Positions 55,580-62,561 of a stretch of DNA of 64,000 nucleotides are shown here, piece after piece. The notes beneath the pieces are model-generated. The model did not search any database, was not told where the DNA came from, and was given only the letters and a program-made list of their open reading frames with translations. The stretch is from Fidelibacterota bacterium (GTDB lineage Bacteria; Fidelibacterota; UBA8477; JABMPR01), in the NCBI GenBank assembly GCA_018650445.1, contig JABIFX010000244.1:1-64000 (forward strand), read 5' to 3'. The translations under genes and the position numbers were made by a program. Numbering within the stretch: position 1 is the stretch's first letter; every line of letters starts with the position of its first letter.

Positions 55580-55627
55580 ACGCCGCGACGAGCCCAATCT
55601 CCACAATAAAGTTTGAATCATTCCCAT

Positions 55628-55655
55628 TTGTCACAGCCTCGATTTGTGCTATCCT
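55628..55655 (+). promoter_or_regulatory. candidate promoter for the aminotransferase operon
   Basis: TTGTCA and TATCCT are 16 nt apart with TGC before the -10. The implied start is about 18 nt upstream of the ATG at 55680. Confidence 0.35.
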
Positions 55656-55679
55656 ATATGGCATGGAGGTTCAAACACA

Positions 55680-56519
55680 ATGCTAATCTACGCAAATGGA
55701 TCCTGGGTTGAAGCCCATAAGGCAGTAGTGCCATTTAATGATCAGGGCTTTCTATACGGGGACAGTCTATTTGAGACTATCCGGGTCAATCATGGACGCG
55801 CTTTCCGACTGGAAAAGCACATGGATCGCATGCGTAGTGGAATGGAAACTATTCACATGGCAGGCACTGACCTGCTAGCAGAAATTCCAGGGATTTTAAG
55901 AACATACATCTCAAGAAATGATCTGGACAATGCCTTAACTCGCATCATAATAACAAGGGGAATTAGTCAGGGCTCACCCTGGCGCTCAAAATCAGATCCA
56001 ACTCTTTATATGACCTCGCGACCCATTAATGAACCAGAACAATGGCCAGTAGAGGTCGTTTTCCTTGAAGAAAAGAATTATCCCATATTGCGTTTTCATC
56101 CAGCTATCAAATCAGGCAATTATTTAGGGAATATGCTCGCTAAAAAAGATGCTGAGGATGCAGGTGCTTTTGAGCCCGTGTTTGTCAATCGAGATGGCTA
56201 TGTCACAGAATGCGCCATCAGAAATGTTTTTTTTATCAAAGATGATATTTTGCTAACGCCCTCCCTTGAGTTGGGTGTATTGCCGGGTGTCATCAGAGAT
56301 ACTATCATGGAGTTGGCAGAAAGACGTCATCTTAAAGTACGGGAAACCTTAATAATTAAGGATGATGTACAGGAGATGGATGAGGCTTTTATATCCAGTA
56401 CAGGCGTTGGCGTGTTGCCCGTAACCTGGGATGGATATCAGTCTAATTATCACTACAGTCAAATCCTCAGAGAGGATTTACATAAGCTTTTTGAATCAGG
56501 AGAGATGAATGTCACATAA
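55680..56519 (+). CDS. class IV PLP aminotransferase
   Basis: Fold-type IV PLP enzyme (IlvE, D-amino-acid aminotransferase or aminodeoxychorismate lyase). N-terminal VVPFNDQGFLYGDSLFETIRV, catalytic Lys in PAIKSGNYLGNMLAKKDAED, and ELGVLPGVIRDTIMELA near the PLP phosphate site are characteristic. The track start at 55644 is TTG; the ATG at 55680 with GGAGG 10 nt upstream gives the normal N-terminus. Its subtype cannot be told from the sequence alone. The methyltransferase gene overlaps its end by 11 nt. Confidence 0.87.
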   Translation: MLIYANGSWVEAHKAVVPFNDQGFLYGDSLFETIRVNHGRAFRLEKHMDRMRSGMETIHMAGTDLLAEIPGILRTYISRNDLDNALTRIIITRGISQGSPWRSKSDPTLYMTSRPINEPEQWPVEVVFLEEKNYPILRFHPAIKSGNYLGNMLAKKDAEDAGAFEPVFVNRDGYVTECAIRNVFFIKDDILLTPSLELGVLPGVIRDTIMELAERRHLKVRETLIIKDDVQEMDEAFISSTGVGVLPVTWDGYQSNYHYSQILREDLHKLFESGEMNVT

Positions 56520-57081
56520 AAAATTTGATCCCAGTCGAGCAGAACGACTGATTGCGCCAGAACGATACCAGGAACTGAAACCAGATGTAATACTAAAACA
56601 TTTGGGTATAGCTCCTGGGAGCACCATTCTGGATTTGGGATGCGGAAATGGCTTTTTCACTTTTCCTGCTGCCGTTGCCATGGGCGAGGGTATGGTCATC
56701 GCCGCCGATATGTCTGAGGAGATGCTATCTCTACTCAGGCAGAGAAACACACCTGACAATATTCAGATCCTTCAGGTTGAAGAAGTCAAAATGGATATTG
56801 AGGACGATGAAGTTGATGCAGCCGTCCTGATTGCTTTATACCATGAGTTTAAGCATCCCATGGAAAACCTCGCTGAGCTTAAACGTACTCTGAAACCTGG
56901 TGGGAAGGTGCTCATTTTAGATTGGGATCCTCAAGCAGACAAGGAACGTGGACCTGCAAAAGTACATCGCGTTGCAAAGGATAAGGCGATCAAGAACCTG
57001 GAAGCCGCTGACTTTTCTGTAGACAGCCACGAGAATTACACACAAGATATGTGGATGATCATCGCCCACTCTAATACATAG
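56509..57081 (+). CDS. class I SAM-dependent methyltransferase
   Basis: Small methyltransferase (190 residues) with motif I ILDLGCGNGFFTFPAA, an acidic residue in IAADMSEEMLSLL and post-motif EVDAAVLIALYHEF, and motif IV-like LKPGGKVLILDW. No domain marks a substrate; it could methylate a small molecule or lipid. The start overlaps the aminotransferase by 11 nt. It is the second of a three- or four-gene plus-strand unit with tgt. Confidence 0.9.
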   Translation: MSHKKFDPSRAERLIAPERYQELKPDVILKHLGIAPGSTILDLGCGNGFFTFPAAVAMGEGMVIAADMSEEMLSLLRQRNTPDNIQILQVEEVKMDIEDDEVDAAVLIALYHEFKHPMENLAELKRTLKPGGKVLILDWDPQADKERGPAKVHRVAKDKAIKNLEAADFSVDSHENYTQDMWMIIAHSNT

Positions 57082-57105
57082 TTATCATGTGAATGGGGGG
57101 TGAAT

Positions 57106-57687
57106 ATGCGGAAATTAAACCTTTATTATATCGTCAGTATAATCACTCTGGCGTTCATGATGTTTATCCTCTTCAGAACCTTGCAGGTCACTGGCTGGTT
57201 TGAGGAGCATCAGGGCAAGAGTCCGGCTGAGCGAATACTTCAGAACTATCCAGGGATCTATCAACTCAAAATGCCTGGAGATGATGTAGCAAATTCACGT
57301 GTGAGGGTAGAACCTCATAAAGTCTCGGGAGAAGCAGGTTGGCTCATGATTCGCCTGGACTCATTACCACGTTACCTTATTGAGGTCAGTGATTTTGAGG
57401 ATGAGCAAATCCTGATTGAAATCTACAATTTTGATTCAACTGGGCGCCAAACACGCCTGGAAGGATGTGAACTTCTGTTGAAAGAGGATGATGCAGAAAA
57501 TTTTGTGGGGAATACAATAGGTGATTTTTGTGGGCTCAAGGAGCAGTCCTCGGAGTATCTTGCACTGGATCTATTGCTAAGTGGTCCCATCGTGTCACTA
57601 AAGATTCAGATGCGTGTGTTAGGTCAGGCAGACAGTCCTGAAGCAAAGAAATATTTGTTAGAGAGGTTGATTCATGGTAGAGAGTAA
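57106..57687 (+). CDS. membrane-anchored protein of unknown function
   Basis: One N-terminal transmembrane helix (LYYIVSIITLAFMMFILFRTL) is followed by a 150-residue hydrophilic domain with no recognised family. The track start is GTG at 57100; the ATG at 57106 has GGGGGG 5 nt upstream. The end overlaps tgt by 14 nt, which suggests a tightly coupled unit. A link to tRNA modification is only positional. Confidence 0.6.
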   Translation: MRKLNLYYIVSIITLAFMMFILFRTLQVTGWFEEHQGKSPAERILQNYPGIYQLKMPGDDVANSRVRVEPHKVSGEAGWLMIRLDSLPRYLIEVSDFEDEQILIEIYNFDSTGRQTRLEGCELLLKEDDAENFVGNTIGDFCGLKEQSSEYLALDLLLSGPIVSLKIQMRVLGQADSPEAKKYLLERLIHGRE

Positions 57688-58813
57688 AAAAGATATAAAA
57701 TTTAAGCTGACACGTACTGATCCTTCAGGTGCTCGACGTGGTCATTTTTTCACCGAGCACGGCAAGGTTGAGACTCCTACCTTTATGCCAGTTGGAACCG
57801 CCGGTTATGTGCGTTCCACACCCATGCGCGATGTGGCTGAATCTGGTGCACAAGTGGTTCTGGGAAACACATATCACCTCTCCCTGGGAGAAAGACTTCA
57901 AACAGTGAAACGTGCCGGAGGATTACATCGTTTTATGGGTTGGGAAGGTACCATTCTCACTGATTCCGGTGGCTTCCAGGTATTTTCCCTGGAAGGTCGA
58001 GAGATTTCAGAGAAGGGTGTCTCCTTCCAATTTGAAGAAGATGGAGAAAAACTCTTTCTTGGACCAGAACAATCCATGGCGATCCAACGTGATCTTGGTT
58101 CAGATATCGTGATGGCTTTTGATGAATGTGTCGATTACAAGGCCCCGCAGGAATATATCCAGAAATCGGTGGAACGTACAACGCGTTGGGCTGAGAGAAG
58201 TCGCGAATATCCCCTTCAGGATCATCAATTTATGTTTGGGATTGTCCAGGGTGGCATTTTCCAATCGTTAAGACGCCAAAGTGCCACAGAGATTACTAAT
58301 ATTCCTTTTGATGGCTTTGCCATTGGTGGGGTTAGTGTAGGCGAGGGTCTGGATCTACTCAAAGAAGTTGTTGGCTATACAACTCCATTGCTGCCGCCAA
58401 TGAAACCTCGCTATCTCATGGGTGTCGGTTTACCTGAAGATATTCTGGCCTCTGTTGAGCGCGGAATTGATATGTTTGATTGTGTGATTCCTACACGCTA
58501 TGCCAGACAGGGGACCTTGTTTACCAGAATGGGCAAGTTGCGCATCATGGACAAAGTCTTCCGTAAGGATAAATATCCTCTGGATACCGCCTGCCGCTGC
58601 TATACCTGCCAGACCTATTCACGGATGGTCCTTCGATATCTCTTTTTCTCAAAAGATCCACTGGCAGAAACCCTGGCAACCATTCATAATCTGACCTTCT
58701 ATCAAGACCTCATGGCGGATATTCGACGTGCCATTGAAAAGGGTAATTATGACAATTTTCAAAGGGGTTGGCTGAATAGCTATTTTCGGAAGAATAGTCC
58801 CCGTAAGAAATAA
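57674..58813 (+). CDS. tgt: tRNA-guanine transglycosylase
   Basis: Exchanges guanine 34 for preQ1 in tRNAs with GUN anticodons, for queuosine. The catalytic Asp motif DSGGFQVFSL, GIVQGG, the nucleophile region DCVIPTR and the zinc site CRCYTCQTYSRMVLRYLFFS with a later His (IHNL) are all present. The length of 379 residues is standard. It overlaps the upstream gene by 14 nt and is the last gene of the unit. No queA or queuosine biosynthesis genes are nearby. Confidence 0.97.
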   Translation: MVESKKDIKFKLTRTDPSGARRGHFFTEHGKVETPTFMPVGTAGYVRSTPMRDVAESGAQVVLGNTYHLSLGERLQTVKRAGGLHRFMGWEGTILTDSGGFQVFSLEGREISEKGVSFQFEEDGEKLFLGPEQSMAIQRDLGSDIVMAFDECVDYKAPQEYIQKSVERTTRWAERSREYPLQDHQFMFGIVQGGIFQSLRRQSATEITNIPFDGFAIGGVSVGEGLDLLKEVVGYTTPLLPPMKPRYLMGVGLPEDILASVERGIDMFDCVIPTRYARQGTLFTRMGKLRIMDKVFRKDKYPLDTACRCYTCQTYSRMVLRYLFFSKDPLAETLATIHNLTFYQDLMADIRRAIEKGNYDNFQRGWLNSYFRKNSPRKK

Positions 58814-58906
58814 TTCACATCAAAGTTCAACATCTGAATGTGCCCTTGCTTTGACAGGGGTGGTCTTTTAAATTCGGAATCAATTTTTGTTAGAACCGGA
58901 GGAATA

Positions 58907-59410
58907 ATGGGCGACATTGATTTTGCAAATCCTGATAGCAGGATGACATACCTGAAAGACAATCTTTCACATCTCATGAATGGGATTGATTCAAATTATG
59001 GCCAGGTCCTCATGGATGAATTGATGCGCCGTATGGAAACCACAGTCAGTGAGTTTAATGACGAAGTTAAAGCTATGCTGGGACAATTGCAGGGGATAAA
59101 ACCAACTCCTCGAGACAATATCCTGACCTCAGCACCTCGACCTGAACCACAAGCTCCTTCAACACCAAAAGCTGCACCAGCAGCCCCAGCGCCCCCTCCA
59201 CCAACCACAGATTTAAAACCAGCACCAGCAGTTGAAGAACCGCAGAGTGCTCCTGAGCTACCTCAATTTAGTGAGGACCTTGACGAACCAATAGTTTTCA
59301 AGGAAGATTCAGAATCATCTGGATCGATAAATGAAGTTGAGATTGAAGTTGATCTGGAAGGCGAGGAACTATCAGACTTCGAAAAGAAACTGAGGTCACT
59401 CGGCAAATAA
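58907..59410 (+). CDS. small protein with Pro/Ala-rich linker and acidic tail
   Basis: 167 residues. A helical N-terminal part (about 1-60) holds heptad-like sequence (LKDNLSHLMNGIDSNYGQVLMDELMRRM). A low-complexity Pro/Ala-rich linker (PSTPKAAPAAPAPPPPTT) follows, then an acidic C-terminus (EVEIEVDLEGEELSDFEKKLRSLGK). No family recognised; it looks like a soluble adaptor or scaffold. The ATG at 58907 has GGAGGA 5 nt upstream and is clearly better than the track start at 58838. A strong terminator follows. Confidence 0.65.
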   Translation: MGDIDFANPDSRMTYLKDNLSHLMNGIDSNYGQVLMDELMRRMETTVSEFNDEVKAMLGQLQGIKPTPRDNILTSAPRPEPQAPSTPKAAPAAPAPPPPTTDLKPAPAVEEPQSAPELPQFSEDLDEPIVFKEDSESSGSINEVEIEVDLEGEELSDFEKKLRSLGK

Positions 59411-59435
59411 TTTTTCGAGACATTTGATATTTTTT

Positions 59436-59467
59436 AAAGCGACGACTTGGTTCGTCGCTTTTTTTTT
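59436..59467 (+). terminator. rho-independent terminator
   Basis: AAAGCGACGA and TCGTCGCTTT pair over 10 bp with a 6-nt loop, followed by TTTTTT. A run of T before the stem also makes it usable from the other strand. Confidence 0.92.
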
Positions 59468-59629
59468 ATCCGCTCTCGCGAGCTTGATGTGCAAGTTTAC
59501 GAACAGAAGCCCCGGGGTGTGCACGGGATTGAATGATGGCCAAACCCCAACGCCGGAAGTTGCCATTTCCAACGGGCAGATCACCACGGCCAAGCCTCCT
59601 GGAAGCGCTGACGGGTTATGGATTCGGAA
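59468..59629. other. GC-rich intergenic stretch of unknown origin
   Basis: About 160 nt clearly richer in G and C than the surrounding genes. Contains palindromes CTCGCGAG (about 59476) and CACGGGTTTACCCGTG (59631-59646, which covers the stop of the next gene). A minus-strand frame reads VNLHIKLARADKKK and a plus-strand frame reads MCKFTNRSPGVC; neither is recognisable. Nothing supports a gene, and the stretch may be a mobile or transferred fragment or an RNA. Confidence 0.45.
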
Positions 59630-60427
59630 TCACGGGTTTACCCGTGGGATGCTAGATCTAAAATGAAGTAGTTGGGGCCGATGATCTGAGGCTGTCGAAA
59701 TCTCAGGATGTTTGAATTCACCAGAATTTATTACACTGATCCCACGGCCAATAAAAATGTAATCAATACGCCGTTCAGGTTTGTCTGCCGGGAAGGTAGC
59801 CAGGGGAGTGGAGCTGGTCTTTTTAATACCATCTCTCATATATTTTGTCAGCCTGATATAATTATCCGAATCTGATTCAAAATTAAAATCGCCTGCTAAT
59901 ATCAGCCTATCCAAGTCAGGCATCACCTTTATGATGCGTTCGACCTGCACCCGTCTTTCCTCCGCGCTTAAACCAAGATGAGTCCCCATAAAAGTGAGAG
60001 TGTCACCTCTGATGTCAATTCGGCTTAAAAAGACACTCCTGCCCTCCAAAAGACTATCCGTGGATAAATCAACGATACGAAAATCAACAATGGGATACCG
60101 GGATAGGAGAGCATTTCCATATTGGCCACCACCGTATTCTATGGATCGACCAAATACAGCAAACAATTCTAACAGGCTCCCAAGACTATCGGCTTGATGT
60201 ACCCCAAATGATCGTGTAGTGCCTTCATCAACTTCATTCAGAATAACAATATCTGGATTGGCAGCGCTGATAACACGAGCCGTACGCTCCAGATCCAGAA
60301 CGCCATCCATGCCAACTCCATGCCTGATATTGTAGGTCATAATGCTGTGGCTATCAATTTGTGCTGAACAATTACACAGGATAATGCTCGCCAGGAGCAA
60401 CACTGAGATGAAGAAGCTGCGAGTCAT
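59630..60427 (-). CDS. endonuclease/exonuclease/phosphatase family lipoprotein
   Basis: EEP-fold hydrolase with a signal peptide (MTRSFFISVLLLASIILCNC) that may be a lipoprotein. Metal and catalytic motifs: NIRHGVGMDG, NEVDEGT (Glu), GDFNFESDS (Asp/Asn) and SDHRPQLLHF (His). Family members hydrolyse phosphodiesters such as sphingomyelin, inositol phosphates or nucleic acids; the substrate is not predictable. The track start at 60499 overlaps the NlpC gene; the Met at 60427 begins the signal peptide. The C-terminus lies inside the GC-rich stretch. Confidence 0.85.
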   Translation of the reverse strand: MTRSFFISVLLLASIILCNCSAQIDSHSIMTYNIRHGVGMDGVLDLERTARVISAANPDIVILNEVDEGTTRSFGVHQADSLGSLLELFAVFGRSIEYGGGQYGNALLSRYPIVDFRIVDLSTDSLLEGRSVFLSRIDIRGDTLTFMGTHLGLSAEERRVQVERIIKVMPDLDRLILAGDFNFESDSDNYIRLTKYMRDGIKKTSSTPLATFPADKPERRIDYIFIGRGISVINSGEFKHPEISTASDHRPQLLHFRSSIPRVNP

Positions 60428-60434
60428 CAGCTTC

Positions 60435-61541
60435 CTATTCAAAAATGCGTTTTGCAAAAACGAATCTTCGTTCCAGACTTGATGAATAGTCCGGATCATC
60501 AGGATTCATGCTCTGAATCTGCACGCCTTTACCCAGGCTATGAATCACCTTGCCCTCACCCATATAAATTGCTGTGTGAGTGATCATGCGCCGACTACCA
60601 GCAAAAAACAAGATATCTCCTGGGAGCATGGCTTCCATCCAGCCTGGATATCCAACCATGCGACCTACATTGGCGATTTCATCTGAATCTCTGGGCAAGT
60701 AGATATTATTAAGGGCATAACTCTGCATAACAAGTCCTGAGCAATCCACACCTTCGGCGGATCGTCCACCCCAAACATAGGGTAAATCAAGATATTGCTC
60801 TGCTGAATTAAGAATCTCCTGACGTAGAGGGTTATTTGCAGGGTCAATAAGTTTGTAATGATCTGGAGATAGTTGCAGCTCATTTCCATCAGCCAGAAGC
60901 AGCAGATCATTCCCCAAATAGGGGAGGCGGGTTCCCATCAAGATGATCAGCCCGTTCTCGAGGGTGACGTTTTTAGTGAATATGGCTTGTTCGCCAACAT
61001 GGTAGCGGTTCCATTCCTCAAGTTTTACACGACGCAGGGCATCTTTGGGAATATATCCTAGATAACCAATGGCGGACTGAACTTGTAGATAGTCACCTTT
61101 TTCACGGATAAGGCGCACCGGTTCACCCCACAGCATTTCGGTGCCTTCCTGTTTATGGCCAACAGGTTTATAGCGACCCATGACGTAGGGCTCTGAAATT
61201 ATACCGTAAGCCAGATCATCTGGAAATGTTTCAGGTAGATAGTGAACAGAATCAATAAATTCAAATTTAAATCCAGCCTGCTTCAGTTTGCGTGCAATGC
61301 CCTTGACGGGTATCGAATAGAATGCTTCACCAGTGAGTAGGATGGTTTGTCCGTTTATTTCTGCATGGACGTCCTGATACCAGATTCGTTGATCCAGATA
61401 GAACTCAGCATTGGCCTTATCAATAATGGCATGAATCTCAGCGTGCTTATTATTTGGGGGGAGGTGGATGCAACTGCTCAATGTGATTATCCCGAACATG
61501 AGTATCAGGATTACATTTGTCCGTATTGAAGTAATGCCCAT
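60435..61541 (-). CDS. NlpC/P60 family lipoprotein peptidase
   Basis: Lipobox SSC after ITSIRTNVILILMFGII, then an SH3-like region (about 100-190) and a C-terminal NlpC/P60 domain (about 255-365). The domain has the Cys nucleophile in GGRSAEGVDCSGLVMQSY and His in RMITHTAIYMGEGKVIHSLG. Such enzymes cleave gamma-D-Glu-Dap bonds in peptidoglycan stems. The track start at 61571 is replaced by the Met at 61541 because GGGG lies 8 nt before it and the lipobox then fits. It precedes the EEP gene by 7 nt; the pair is likely co-transcribed. Confidence 0.9.
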   Translation of the reverse strand: MGITSIRTNVILILMFGIITLSSCIHLPPNNKHAEIHAIIDKANAEFYLDQRIWYQDVHAEINGQTILLTGEAFYSIPVKGIARKLKQAGFKFEFIDSVHYLPETFPDDLAYGIISEPYVMGRYKPVGHKQEGTEMLWGEPVRLIREKGDYLQVQSAIGYLGYIPKDALRRVKLEEWNRYHVGEQAIFTKNVTLENGLIILMGTRLPYLGNDLLLLADGNELQLSPDHYKLIDPANNPLRQEILNSAEQYLDLPYVWGGRSAEGVDCSGLVMQSYALNNIYLPRDSDEIANVGRMVGYPGWMEAMLPGDILFFAGSRRMITHTAIYMGEGKVIHSLGKGVQIQSMNPDDPDYSSSLERRFVFAKRIFE

Positions 61542-61722
61542 GTAATTTCCCCTTATCTGGCTGCCTGTCATTTAAGCGGTGAAAGTAATTTTATTCAGGG
61601 GCGCTCTGCAACCCTTCATCTGTTCATTGAATGGTAAAATCATGCTGAATAATTGATGTAATTAAATTTAAAGACTGGATATTTGCTTGGAGTGAGATAC
61701 GTTATGTCAAAGGAACTTATCC

Positions 61723-62433
61723 ATGAATTATGACAAAGCCTATCTCATCAGCCTTGAACGCAGCCCGGCTCGACGAAAAAATTTCTATCGCTATGCCAGG
61801 AAGGCTGGTATCGATGTAGAATGGTTCCCTGCCCTTTATGGTCTAGATGTAAATACGGTCGATTACCAGAAGCGAGGGTATTTGAGTGAAGACTTCAAAT
61901 TGAAACTGGCTGGTAGTCTGGGGACTCTTTTAAGTCATGTCCATGTCTGGGAAAAGATCGCTGAGGATCCTCAGTGTGAGGTGGGTCTGGTATTTGAAGA
62001 TGATGCTGATTTCAATCGTCGATTTTTGACAGATCTCTCCGCTATCAACAGGAGTGATGTTCCAGCGGACTGGGATATGCTCTGGTTGGGCTGGCATAAG
62101 TTGGATTGTGATCCAGTGAACGAGGTTATTGGTACACCACGCAAAACAGAAGGTAAGAGTGTCAATTCAGGTCATTTTGCCTATATGATCAAATCTTCAA
62201 GTGTTGAAAAGCTGAAAGCGTTGCTGCTGCCATATGACAATAAACGATCCAAGGATGTGTTGCTAAGGCAAAATTTTGAGGCCTTCAATGCGTATTTTCT
62301 ACTGGAAAAAATCGTTAAAACACCAGTGATCGGTTTTGATTCGGTTCGCAAGAATATAAATAACCCCAATAGGATCGAAGGGCGGCCCATCAAAAAACTG
62401 GTTCAGAAGATCAGGAAAATGTTTCTGGAGTAG
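61723..62433 (+). CDS. glycosyltransferase family 25
   Basis: LPS or oligosaccharide glycosyltransferase of family 25. N-terminal AYLISLERSPARRKNFYRYA, then SLGTLLSHVHVWEKIAEDP and the metal motif VFEDDADFN near residue 90 match LgtB/LpsA-type enzymes. WLGWHKLDCD and HFAYMIKSSSVEKL are also in the family pattern. The acceptor is unknown. AAAGGAAC lies 6 nt before the ATG. No other LPS genes are next to it, so it may decorate a surface sugar as a single addition. Confidence 0.9.
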   Translation: MNYDKAYLISLERSPARRKNFYRYARKAGIDVEWFPALYGLDVNTVDYQKRGYLSEDFKLKLAGSLGTLLSHVHVWEKIAEDPQCEVGLVFEDDADFNRRFLTDLSAINRSDVPADWDMLWLGWHKLDCDPVNEVIGTPRKTEGKSVNSGHFAYMIKSSSVEKLKALLLPYDNKRSKDVLLRQNFEAFNAYFLLEKIVKTPVIGFDSVRKNINNPNRIEGRPIKKLVQKIRKMFLE

Positions 62434-62561
62434 AACTCCCATCCAACAGCATGAAATTTGAATACTTGATTCTGGCACCATAGACCTTGGATGCCAGTGG
62501 TCTTCTTAATATATTGTTCTTCCATTTCAGATGTGTCTCAAAGACCCAAATCAATAAATTT

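Noticed and set aside
58851-58880. TTGACA upstream of the small acidic protein as a promoter
   Set aside because: No acceptable -10 hexamer lies at 16-18 nt, so I do not list it.
59396-59593. Minus-strand ORF MAVVICPLEMATSG... in the same stretch
   Set aside because: It runs through the terminator, and the C-terminus is antisense to the preceding gene. I could not link it to a known family, so it is only mentioned as a curiosity.
59424-59666. Plus-strand 80-residue ORF in the GC-rich stretch
   Set aside because: It starts inside the terminator hairpin, overlaps the end of the EEP gene and has no recognisable domain; described as a sequence feature instead.
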